From Hoylesella buccalis ATCC 35310 (GTDB taxonomy: Bacteria > Bacteroidota > Bacteroidia > Bacteroidales > Bacteroidaceae): a stretch of 64,000 nt of DNA. Both the position numbers and the translations under genes were made by a program. Shown piece by piece: positions 46,174 to 54,189 of the stretch. The notes under the pieces were generated by a model. That model searched no databases. It was given only the letters and a program-made list of their open reading frames with translations, and was not told the DNA's origin. Every line of letters begins with the position of its first letter. The stretch's first letter is position 1. The DNA lies in contig NZ_CP102287.1 in assembly GCF_025151385.1 (NCBI RefSeq), positions 62,001 through 126,000 of the forward strand, given 5' to 3'.

Positions 46174-46392
46174 AATCCGTGTACTTCCGTGCCTATCCGT
46201 TACAAAAATAGTTAAGCATCGGAGTTTCACGGATTGACACAGAATATTATAAAATCCGTGAATTTCCGTGCCTATCCGTTGCAAAAAGAATACTTGTCCG
46301 TTGCAATAAAGAGTGTTAAGCATCGGAGTTTCTCGGACTGACACGGAATATTATAAAATCCGTGAATTTCCGTGTTCATCCGTTGCAAAAAA
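46174..46392 (+). repeat. Palindromic repeats R4 (half), R5 and R6 downstream of the GxxExxY gene
   Basis: R4 (about 46174-46209) is only the right half of the unit and begins 4 nt after the GxxExxY stop. R5 is at 46216-46288 and R6 at 46320-46392, 104 bp apart, all in the same direction as R1-R3. Confidence 0.88.
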
Positions 46393-46450
46393 AATATCAA
46401 TCCGTTGCGAAAGCTACTTATAAAAGTGTGATAGCAATTTTATTAGAATC

Positions 46451-46633
46451 ATGTTAGTAAATTCTTTCATTTTTTTGTTATTCTTTATAACCGTGTTGCT
46501 GTTGTACTTCTCCATTGCGGGACGGAAAAGTCAGTGGCAGAATATGTGTCTTCTTAATCGACAAGGTGCGGTGTTGTTTTCACAAATCATCGTTGACCAT
46601 ATCCGTCAGTCAATGAAAAAAGCAAGTCAATGA
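46451..46633 (+). pseudogene. Short fusion ORF, probable deletion scar of an MBOAT/SGNH acyltransferase pair
   Basis: The 60-residue frame begins MLVNSFIFLLFFITVLLLYF, as in N-termini of MBOAT O-acyltransferases, and ends LNRQGAVLFSQIIVDHIRQS, which resembles the HLNxxGAxxFS C-terminal helix of SGNH/DltD-like proteins that usually follow MBOAT genes. A large internal deletion would join the two ends. The start of the next GT4 gene overlaps its stop (ATGA), as in an operon. It could instead be a functional small membrane protein. Confidence 0.5.
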
Positions 46634-47766
46634 AAATTATATTTACTTTAGCTTCTTTGGGCAGTGGTGGCGCAGAACGTGTGGTAAGTCTGCTCTCTGG
46701 CGACTTTGTTGATAGAGGTCATCAGGTGGAGATAGTATGTTTGCGGTACAGTGACTATTATTATAAGGTGAACAAGCGAGTGAAGGTTGTAATGACCGCA
46801 AACGAAAAGTCTGCCAAGGGCACGGATGAACAAGTTACAGAAGAAGACAGCAATGTAAGATTTGTAGAGAACCTACAAGATATGAACAGACGAAGGGCTT
46901 GGCTTAGAAACCATGTTTGCGAGGAAAAGCCCGATGTCGTGATTGCCTTTACAGAAGGTGTCTACCTCTTTACCATATTGGCATTGCTTGGAACGCATAC
47001 GCCCATCATATCTTCGGAGAGGATAGACCCACGCACACAACCGTTGGTGCGTCGATTGCTAAAAGTCTTTGTCTTGCCCTTTACAAATGTCTTTGTGGTA
47101 CAGACACAGGCCATTAAGGATTACTTTCCGCATTGGATACGTAAAAAAACTCGTATTGTTTTCAATCCCGTAAGGGAAGAAGCCCTTAAAGAGGTGGATA
47201 GTACAAAGGTGCATAAAACCAAGACCATCATCTCTGTGGCACGTCTCTATCCACAAAAACGGCATGAAGTATTGATAGGAGCGTTTGCCAAGATAGCCGC
47301 CAAGCATCAAGCATGGAGACTGGTCATTTATGGAGAGGGACCAGAACGAGGACGGCTTACCAATTATATTAATGAGATGGAAGGCATGGTGCCAGGATTG
47401 TCGAAGCGAATAATGCTGCCAGGTAAGACAGCGGAAGTGGTAGAACGACTCCGAGAAAGTGCTGTCTTTGCGCTGAGCAGCGACTCAGAAGGTATGAGCA
47501 ATGCAATGATAGAGGCTGTGTGCGTGGGGCTGCCTATCGTGACGACACGGGTGTCGGGAGTTAAAGAACTGGTTCATGAGGGCGAAAATGGATATGTAGT
47601 GCCATGTGGGGACATTGACCAAATGGCAGAGAGTCTGGATAGCTTGTTAGACAACGAGTCTCTGCTCCAACAATTTGGGCAGAACAGCAGGAAGATGAGA
47701 GAACAATTCCGAATAGAAAACATAGCTGCACAATGGATGCAGATAATAGAAAATATAGTCAAATAA
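46630..47766 (+). CDS. Family 4 glycosyltransferase
   Basis: The protein has 378 residues. KIIFTLASLGSGGAERVVSLL at the N-terminus and VERLRESAVFALSSDSEGMSNAMIEAVCVGLPIV (E-x7-E type site), VHEGENGYVVPCGD at the C-terminus show a GT-B fold GT4 enzyme similar to GalNAc/glucosyl transferases of capsule loci. Its start overlaps the stop of the 60-residue scar ORF. A long nested inverted repeat follows. Confidence 0.9.
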   Translation: MKIIFTLASLGSGGAERVVSLLSGDFVDRGHQVEIVCLRYSDYYYKVNKRVKVVMTANEKSAKGTDEQVTEEDSNVRFVENLQDMNRRRAWLRNHVCEEKPDVVIAFTEGVYLFTILALLGTHTPIISSERIDPRTQPLVRRLLKVFVLPFTNVFVVQTQAIKDYFPHWIRKKTRIVFNPVREEALKEVDSTKVHKTKTIISVARLYPQKRHEVLIGAFAKIAAKHQAWRLVIYGEGPERGRLTNYINEMEGMVPGLSKRIMLPGKTAEVVERLRESAVFALSSDSEGMSNAMIEAVCVGLPIVTTRVSGVKELVHEGENGYVVPCGDIDQMAESLDSLLDNESLLQQFGQNSRKMREQFRIENIAAQWMQIIENIVK

Positions 47767-47768
47767 GG

Positions 47769-48020
47769 GCGGTTCTATAAATTAGCTTTGACAGATTGCG
47801 GAGCTATTTTTGGTTCAATTTACTTGTGAGTGAAGGAGTATAGCGCGCTATACGACTGAACGAACAAGTAAATTGAACCAAAAACGGAGCAAGCCGAATA
47901 CAATCAAACTTGTTTGAATTGTTGAGGCGCAGCCTGTTTTATATAAAAAGAGACCGCAAGATGACAAAATGTAAAAAGACTAACATGTAAAAACTTTACG
48001 GCGGTAATTTATAAAACCGC
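47769..48020. repeat. Nested inverted repeat filling the gap before the epimerase gene
   Basis: Outer arms GCGGTTCTATAAATTA (47769-47784) and its inverse with one mismatch (48005-48020) enclose a second, perfect 21-bp pair (47807-47827 with 47864-47884), whose loop holds the perfect palindrome GTATAGCGCGCTATAC (47838-47853). It occupies almost all of the 271 nt between the GT4 stop and the epimerase start. It may be a MITE-like element, but no target duplication is visible. Confidence 0.8.
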
Positions 48021-48037
48021 TCATAACCTATCAAGAT

Positions 48038-49075
48038 ATGAAAATTCTTATAACGGGTGCGGCAGGTTTCATTGGCTCGAAGCTAATGTATGAACTTGCA
48101 CAGCGAGGTGACTTTGTTGTGGGCGTTGATTGCATCAACGATTATTATGATGTCCGCATGAAGTATGGGCGTCTGCAAATGTGTGGTTTCAATGAATATG
48201 ACGTTTCTTGGCATCAGAATATCGTACAGAGTTCAAAATTTGAGAACTGCTTGTTTGTGCGCATGGATATTGCAGACAAGGAAGCGATGGAACAACTTTT
48301 CTTGCGTTATCACTTCGATAAGGTGATGAACTTGGCGGCTCAAGCAGGGGTGAGATATTCCATACAAAATCCCTTTGCCTACCTGCACAGCAATCTTGTT
48401 GGATTCCTGAATGTGTTGGAGTGTTGTAGAAACCATGAGGTAAGTCATTTGGTTTTTGCCTCTTCGAGTTCAGTGTACGGACTTAACGAACATGTGCCAT
48501 ATCATGAGAACGACAAGGTTGACTCGCCAGTGAGCATGTATGCTGCCAGTAAGAAGTCTAACGAGCTGATGGCTCATGCGTATGGCAAATTGTACGGGTT
48601 CAGTGTAACAGGACTTAGGTATTTTACCGTTTACGGTCCTTGGGGACGCCCCGATATGTCGCCAATGTTGTTTGCCAACGCTATATCTAAAGGAGAACCT
48701 ATCAAGGTGTTCAACCATGGCGACATGATACGCGACTTTACCTACATCGATGATATTGTCAATGGAACGATACGGGTGATAGATTCTACTTTGAACGCAG
48801 AGGACTGTCCTCACCATGTGCCTTATAAAATTTATAACATAGGCTGTTCGCATCCTGTAAAACTCATGGATTTCATTGCGGAGATAGAGCAGGCATTGGG
48901 TAAGAAAGCCGAAAAAATATATTTGCCTATGCAGCCGGGAGATGTGTATCAGACCAATGCAGACACCACAAGGCTACAGACAGAGTTAGGTTATCAGCCG
49001 CATTTTAGTTTGCACGAAGGAATTGGCAAGTTTGTGGAATGGTATCAATCAGATCAAAATCCATTGAGAGATTAA
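48038..49075 (+). CDS. UDP-glucuronate 4-epimerase-like NAD-dependent epimerase
   Basis: The protein has 345 residues. LITGAAGFIGSKLMYELAQRG binds NAD, and VVGVDCINDYYDVRMKYGRL, MNLAAQAGVRYSIQNP, the catalytic YAASKKSNELMAHAY and GLRYFTVYGPWGRPDMSPMLF resemble UDP-glucuronate 4-epimerases (GAE/Cap1J type) more than UDP-glucose 4-epimerases. It would supply UDP-galacturonate from the UDP-glucuronate made by the adjacent Ugd. Confidence 0.88.
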   Translation: MKILITGAAGFIGSKLMYELAQRGDFVVGVDCINDYYDVRMKYGRLQMCGFNEYDVSWHQNIVQSSKFENCLFVRMDIADKEAMEQLFLRYHFDKVMNLAAQAGVRYSIQNPFAYLHSNLVGFLNVLECCRNHEVSHLVFASSSSVYGLNEHVPYHENDKVDSPVSMYAASKKSNELMAHAYGKLYGFSVTGLRYFTVYGPWGRPDMSPMLFANAISKGEPIKVFNHGDMIRDFTYIDDIVNGTIRVIDSTLNAEDCPHHVPYKIYNIGCSHPVKLMDFIAEIEQALGKKAEKIYLPMQPGDVYQTNADTTRLQTELGYQPHFSLHEGIGKFVEWYQSDQNPLRD

Positions 49076-49169
49076 CTCGTTAACTCGTCAACTTGTCAAC
49101 TTGTCAACTCGTTAACTTGTCAACTTGTCAACTTAATAACTTACCAACTCATTAACTTAAAAACTCAAA
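49074..49169. repeat. Twelve 8-bp tandem units filling the epimerase-ugd gap
   Basis: Units such as AACTTGTC, AACTCGTT and AACTTAAA repeat with an exact 8-bp period from the epimerase stop codon to 1 nt before the ugd start. No other signal fits in the gap. Confidence 0.92.
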
Positions 49170-49170
49170 T

Positions 49171-50487
49171 ATGAACATAGCAATAGTAGGAACAGGATAT
49201 GTAGGTTTGGTTAGTGGAACCTGTTTTGCAGAAATGGGTGCCAACGTAACCTGCGTAGATGTAGATCAAAAGAAAGTAGACATGCTTTTGAAGGGCATTG
49301 TACCCATTTACGAGCCGGGCTTGGATGAAATGGTGCAGAGAAATGTAAAAGAAGGAAGACTACATTTCACCACAGATTTAACATCTGTATTGGAAGATGT
49401 GGAGGTCGTATTTTCTGCCGTAGGCACACCTCCTGACGAAGATGGAAGTGCAGATTTGCATTATGTGTTGCAAGTGGCGCATACTGTTGGAGCCAATATC
49501 AACAAATATACAGTGTTGGTGACCAAGTCTACCGTTCCTGTCGGAACTGCTAAGAAAGTCAAGGCTGCTATACAGGAAGAACTTGACAAACGTGGTGTGG
49601 ATATACCCTTTGATGTGGCAAGCAATCCCGAGTTTCTGAAAGAGGGAGCAGCCATCAAGGACTTTATGAGTCCTGACCGTGTCGTCGTAGGAGTGGAAAG
49701 CGACAGAGCCAAAGAACTGTTGGTGAAGTTGTACCGTCCATTTATGATGAATAATTTTCGTGTCATCTTTACAGACATACCTTCAGCGGAGATGATTAAA
49801 TACGCAGCCAATTCAATGCTCGCCACTCGTATCAGCTTTATGAACGATATCGCCAACTTATGTGAGCTGATTGGTGCCGACGTCAACATGGTTCGCAAAG
49901 GTATAGGTGCTGATACACGCATTGGAAATAAATTCTTGTATCCAGGTTGTGGATATGGAGGAAGTTGTTTTCCAAAAGATGTGAAAGCACTGATAAAGAC
50001 AGCAGAGAAGAATGGTTACGACATGAAAGTGCTAAAGGCGGTAGAGGCTGTGAACGCATCGCAGAAAGAAGTTGTTTTCAAGAAACTGAACAATTACTAT
50101 CAAGGCAAGTTGAAAGGAAAAAAAATAGCAATATGGGGACTTTCCTTCAAGGCAGAGACAGACGATATGCGAGAGGCAACCTCGCTTATAACTATTGAGT
50201 TATTGAAACAGGCAGGTGCTAATATTTGTGTCTTCGATCCTGTTGCCATGGAGGAATGTCAGCGTAGGGTAGGTGATGCTGTAGTTTACGCTACAGATAT
50301 GTATGATGCCGTTCTTGATGCCGATGCATTGTTGGTGCTTACTGAATGGAAACAATTCCGTCTGCCAAGCTGGGGAGTTGTGAAGAAATCTATGAACACG
50401 CCTCTGGTTATTGACGGAAGAAACATCTTTGTTCCAAACGACATGAAGGCTCTCGGATTTGAGTATCACAGCATAGGAAGGAAGTAA
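49171..50487 (+). CDS. ugd: UDP-glucose 6-dehydrogenase, TuaD-like class
   Basis: The protein has 438 residues. IAIVGTGYVGLVSGTCFAEMG, FSAVGTPPDEDGSADLHYV, ASNPEFLKEGAAIKDFMSPDRVV and GCGYGGSCFPKDVKAL (catalytic Cys about 266) place it in the longer UDP-glucose dehydrogenase class. It differs from the E. coli-like enzyme at 25470, so the locus has two unrelated-looking enzymes for UDP-glucuronate. It is coupled functionally to the 4-epimerase before it. Confidence 0.93.
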   Translation: MNIAIVGTGYVGLVSGTCFAEMGANVTCVDVDQKKVDMLLKGIVPIYEPGLDEMVQRNVKEGRLHFTTDLTSVLEDVEVVFSAVGTPPDEDGSADLHYVLQVAHTVGANINKYTVLVTKSTVPVGTAKKVKAAIQEELDKRGVDIPFDVASNPEFLKEGAAIKDFMSPDRVVVGVESDRAKELLVKLYRPFMMNNFRVIFTDIPSAEMIKYAANSMLATRISFMNDIANLCELIGADVNMVRKGIGADTRIGNKFLYPGCGYGGSCFPKDVKALIKTAEKNGYDMKVLKAVEAVNASQKEVVFKKLNNYYQGKLKGKKIAIWGLSFKAETDDMREATSLITIELLKQAGANICVFDPVAMEECQRRVGDAVVYATDMYDAVLDADALLVLTEWKQFRLPSWGVVKKSMNTPLVIDGRNIFVPNDMKALGFEYHSIGRK

Positions 50488-50600
50488 CTCAAGTTTTAGT
50501 TTTAGATTTGGTAATATTTGCTTAATGGACGCAAGAACCGTGCGTACCTATTTTAATACGGTTACGAATTCTTAGCTTGGTGATTCTTGGTTAAGGTATT

Positions 50601-50996
50601 TGTTAGTTTTTGTCGTGTTATTTTACCAAAAAACGACCATCTAAAATCTTCAAAATAGAAAAAATCAATAGGCAAACGCACAACAAAAATGGGCTAATTT
50701 TAACAAAATAAATGTCTTTTCAAACTGAAGCATTGATTTAATGCCCTTGGAAACACGCATTAGAGCTGTTATTAACATGTAATAACCGCATTAAAGCATG
50801 CAACTTGCAGGCTTGTCTCAATGCCTTTGCCGCAAAAAACTGATAAAATTAGGAATGAAAAGAGATGGTTTTGTTTTAACATGCTCAACATCAACAAATT
50901 ACAAACATTGCTCAAATTTTGCGTATTTGCGACCAATTTTGCTGTTGGATGATTTCACGCGAGTTATGAGAGGCACTTTGTAAAGATAATTCAGTA
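50601..50996. repeat. Duplicated non-coding element, copy B (about 396 nt)
   Basis: It is similar from end to end to copy A (28950-29343), in the same orientation. Both end just after a shared GAGTTATGAGAGG segment followed by CACTTTGTAAAG here (TACTTTGTAAAG in copy A). It fills most of the 660-nt gap between ugd and the acyltransferase fragment; the remaining 50488-50600 and 50997-51147 hold only a weak hairpin. Confidence 0.85.
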
Positions 50997-51031
50997 TTTA
51001 TATTCCTTCAATATAACGTATTATAAATTTT

Positions 51032-51060
51032 ACAAACACTGTTTTGTGAGTGTTTTTTGT
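51032..51060 (+). terminator. Weak terminator-like hairpin
   Basis: AAACACT (51034-51040) pairs with AGTGTTT (51049-51055), followed by a T-rich run. It lies between the non-coding element and the acyltransferase fragment. Confidence 0.35.
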
Positions 51061-51147
51061 AGTCACATCATTCTTTATATGAATGCACATTGGTAGTGCC
51101 TTTTCATAAAAACATTTTTCGAAATTCGAATAAATAGATAATCTCTC

Positions 51148-51360
51148 ATGGAGAATCCCCGTGTTTTCTGTATTGATGCGCTCAAGGCATTTGCCATACT
51201 TGCTGTGATAACAGGCCATTTGTCGTCTTATTGTTACTATGGTTGGAATATTGAACCCAATCCCAGTAGTTTGGCGGCATTTGTGAGTTTGTTCCACATG
51301 CCTTTGTGTGTATATATCAAAGGCGTTGTATGCAATGCAGTTAGGATTTGTTTTTGGTAG
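51148..51360 (+). pseudogene. N-terminal fragment of an acyltransferase 3 (OafA-like) gene
   Basis: The 70-residue frame begins RVFCIDALKAFAILAVITGH and has SLFHMPL, the start of acyltransferase-3 family O-acetylases, which usually have about 350 residues. After VYIKGVVCNAVRICFW the frame stops, leaving out nine or so membrane helices. The following gene starts 37 nt later, so an internal deletion is likely. It may once have O-acetylated the polysaccharide. Confidence 0.7.
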
Positions 51361-51396
51361 ATAATTATAAAGGTTAGGATAAAAAAATAAAAGAGC

Positions 51397-52221
51397 ATGA
51401 GTAGGTTGAAGTTTTCTGTCATCATGTCGATTTATAAAAACGACAACCCTGAATATTTGCAGGTGGCTTTGGACAGCATCATTCGTCAAACGCTGGTGCC
51501 AGACGAGATTGTGCTGATAGCCGATGGTCCTGTACCACAAGCGTTAATAGATGTGGTGGAGAATACGAAAGCTCGGTTTGCGGGCTTGCATGCTTATTAT
51601 CAGGATAAGAACAGAGGATTGGGTGGAGCGTTGCGCATTGCCGTGGAAAAGGCACAGCATGATTATCTTGCTCGCATGGACAGCGATGACATTTCGTTGC
51701 CCGACCGTTTTGAGAAACAGATGAGATGTTTTGAGGAAGACCATGATTTGGCGGTAGTTGGGGGGATGATAACCGAATTTGTCGACTCGCCTGAGCATGT
51801 GGTGAGCAAGCGCATCTTGCCTTTGGATGACAGCGGTATCAAGCGGTTTATGCAATCGCGGTGTGGTGTGAATCATGTTACGGTTGTCATGAAGAAAAGC
51901 GAACTGCTGCGTGCCGGCAATTATCAGCAGGATTTCAAGCAAGAAGATTATTATCTTTGGGCGCGCATGATTGAGGCTGGATGCAAGTTTCGCAACATTC
52001 CCGACATTGTGGTGAACGTGCGTTCGGGCAGAGACCAGTTTGCACGAAGAGGTGGCATGGCGTATTATAAGGATGTGCTTGCATTGAACAAGTGGATGTG
52101 GCAACACGGACTCATATCCCTTCCCAAGATGATATACAACGATATGGTGCGTGGCACCGTACAGTTTTTGCTACCCAACAGTGTAAGAACCTGGGTGTAT
52201 CAACGCTTTCTGCGAAAATAA
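51397..52221 (+). CDS. Family 2 glycosyltransferase (AmsE-like)
   Basis: The protein has 274 residues. FSVIMSIYKNDNPEYLQVALDSI, PDEIVLIADGPVP, GLGGALRIAVEKAQHDYLARMDSDDISLPDRF and the QEDYYLWARMIEAG segment are typical of the AmsE/WcaA-like GT2 group that uses hexoses or GalNAc donors. The metal site is the DSDD motif near residue 92. It is followed closely by three further polysaccharide genes. Confidence 0.9.
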   Translation: MSRLKFSVIMSIYKNDNPEYLQVALDSIIRQTLVPDEIVLIADGPVPQALIDVVENTKARFAGLHAYYQDKNRGLGGALRIAVEKAQHDYLARMDSDDISLPDRFEKQMRCFEEDHDLAVVGGMITEFVDSPEHVVSKRILPLDDSGIKRFMQSRCGVNHVTVVMKKSELLRAGNYQQDFKQEDYYLWARMIEAGCKFRNIPDIVVNVRSGRDQFARRGGMAYYKDVLALNKWMWQHGLISLPKMIYNDMVRGTVQFLLPNSVRTWVYQRFLRK

Positions 52222-52243
52222 AGCTAAATATTCGCTTTTACGG

Positions 52244-53137
52244 ATGCTTTTGGGACGTATATACAACCATGTTGTGAGGGAGAGACAATGGAACATCGGA
52301 TTTCCCGACAAGTCGTTGGAGGCGTTGGTGCATGGGGCATCTTTCTATGTTCGTATGCTTCGGCATTCCTACACCGACCGATGGTTTGCCGACCCCTTTG
52401 TGTTGGAGGTGACGGATGACGAAATCTTGCTTTTGGCAGAGGATTATGACATACACTTGAGACGTGGTCGCATATCGTTGTTGACAGTAGAGCGCAACAC
52501 ACTTGAGTTGAAGAAGCTCACGCCTGTCTTGGATGTGGAACGGCATCTTAGTTTTCCTTGCATCGTGCGCAAGAATGGCAAAGTGTACATCATGCCCGAA
52601 AATCTTTTTGGCGAAGGACTTACGTTGTATGAGTTTGATCAGGAGACGTACAGTTGCCGTAAAGAGAAAGTAGTGTCGACACAACCTCTGGCGGATGCCG
52701 TCCTTACGGATGTGTTTGGGGAGGAGATGCTGTTGGGAACTTACTTGCCGTATGACAATCCTGTATTGCATACGTTTGTTTATAATGCCCAAGGAGAGGA
52801 GGTACGACGAGAGTCATACGTTTTTGCAGACAGAACGGCTCGCAATGCAGGAGCGTTTTTTGAATGTGAAGGTAAGCTATATCGACCCGCACAAGACGGA
52901 AAACTCTATTATGGGCAGGACATTGTCATACAACAGGTAACAAAAGATGAGATTGGCAGACTCGCTTTTCATGGGGTATGCCGACTTTCTGCGCCCACAA
53001 CCGGCCAGCCGTCGCGCATGCACACGCTCAATAGTTATAAAGGCGTGACGGTAGTAGACATGGCTACGTGCCAACATCCGCATATTGCTCGGGTGGCTGT
53101 ACAATTAAAAAAGCATTTCTGCGTTATCAAGAGGTGA
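52244..53137 (+). CDS. GINT1_N-like beta-propeller protein in polysaccharide locus
   Basis: The protein has 297 residues with no signal peptide. RQWNIGF near the start and RHSYTDRWFADPFVLEV, LSFPCIVRKNGKVYIMPEN and CRLSAPTTGQPSRMHTLNSY resemble the N-terminal domain of glucosamine inositolphosphorylceramide transferase 1 (a five-bladed beta-propeller), found in bacterial glycan loci without the plant GT domain. The activity is unknown. Its stop overlaps the next gene as GTGA. Confidence 0.5.
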   Translation: MLLGRIYNHVVRERQWNIGFPDKSLEALVHGASFYVRMLRHSYTDRWFADPFVLEVTDDEILLLAEDYDIHLRRGRISLLTVERNTLELKKLTPVLDVERHLSFPCIVRKNGKVYIMPENLFGEGLTLYEFDQETYSCRKEKVVSTQPLADAVLTDVFGEEMLLGTYLPYDNPVLHTFVYNAQGEEVRRESYVFADRTARNAGAFFECEGKLYRPAQDGKLYYGQDIVIQQVTKDEIGRLAFHGVCRLSAPTTGQPSRMHTLNSYKGVTVVDMATCQHPHIARVAVQLKKHFCVIKR

Positions 53138-54189
53138 GGATAGCTTATGTGGTTTCTGCGCTGAAGCACGCAGGTCCCGTGTCGGTGGTCATGCAACTGG
53201 CGAAGCAAATGGTTGAACATGGTCATGAGTGCAAGGTGTTTTACTTTGACGAGAACATCTTTGAACTTCCTTTTCCCACGGAAAAGGTAGACGGATACCG
53301 GCCCATCAACTTTTCCCACTACGATATTGTGCATGCCCATGGTATACGCCCCAATTTATATCTTACCTTTTACAAGCCGTGGTTTGGCAAGAAAACAAAA
53401 TTTGTAACCACGGTACATTGTTATATATGGGAAGAGTTTCGGGTCGGATTTGGCAGAATGGGAGGCTCTCTTTTCAGTCTGTTGTTCTTGGCTTCTGTCA
53501 GGACGTTGGATAAGGTAGTGGTGCTCAGCGATGATGCCGTTGGTTATTATTCACGCTGGGTGAACGCGCAGAAACTGGCTCGTTGCTACAATGGCATAGA
53601 TAAGCCACAGGGTAAGCTGTCCGTCAAGGAAGAAGAGCAGGTGCAGCAATTTAAGGGAGGTCACACGCTCATAGGTACATGTGCCTCATTGGTGAAGATA
53701 AAGGGAGTGGAACAGTTGGTACAAGCCCTTGCACAGTTGCCAGACAGGTTTCGCCTGTTGGTGATTGGCGAAGGAAACTTGCGATTGCCTCTTCAACAGC
53801 GGTGTGCTGAATTGGGCATTTCCCAAAGGGTAATGTTCATGGGTTTTGTCCCCGAAGGACATCGATACATGCCACTTATGGACGTATATGTGCAGACAAG
53901 TCTGAGCGAGGGCTTTTGCCTGGCACTGACAGAAGCAGCCATGTATGGAAAGAAGATAGTATGTGCAGACATTCGAGGGATGAAAGAAAAATATGCGGAT
54001 GATGAGATTACCTATTATCAATCAGGACACTCGGATGATTTGATACAGAAGATCCTGCAAGCAGAAAAGGAGGAAGACAAGCCGCTTCGTGCCAAACAAA
54101 AGGCATGCAAGCTGTTCTCTTCAGTGAGTATGTACGAGGCGTATCACGCTTTGTATCTGCAGCTTGTGCAAAATAAGAATAGCAAATGA
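53134..54189 (+). CDS. Family 4 glycosyltransferase (GTG start)
   Basis: The protein has 351 residues if translation starts at GTG 53134 (VRIAYVVSALKHAGPVSVV), overlapping the previous stop; a start at 53068 would add 22 residues that are not GT-like. FSHYDIVHAHGIRPNLYL, VVLSDDAVGYY, GFVPEGHRYMPLMDVYVQTSLSEGFCLALTEAAMYG are typical GT4. It is coupled at its end to the nucleotidyltransferase-like gene by ATGA. Confidence 0.88.
   Translation: MRIAYVVSALKHAGPVSVVMQLAKQMVEHGHECKVFYFDENIFELPFPTEKVDGYRPINFSHYDIVHAHGIRPNLYLTFYKPWFGKKTKFVTTVHCYIWEEFRVGFGRMGGSLFSLLFLASVRTLDKVVVLSDDAVGYYSRWVNAQKLARCYNGIDKPQGKLSVKEEEQVQQFKGGHTLIGTCASLVKIKGVEQLVQALAQLPDRFRLLVIGEGNLRLPLQQRCAELGISQRVMFMGFVPEGHRYMPLMDVYVQTSLSEGFCLALTEAAMYGKKIVCADIRGMKEKYADDEITYYQSGHSDDLIQKILQAEKEEDKPLRAKQKACKLFSSVSMYEAYHALYLQLVQNKNSK

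Noticed and set aside
44526..46392. CRISPR array
   Set aside because: The repeats are 72 bp, palindromic, separated by genes and by non-unique linkers, and there are no cas genes.
52238..52792. Minus-strand frame over the GINT1_N-like gene
   Set aside because: It is a shadow with no recognisable motif, opposite a co-directional operon.
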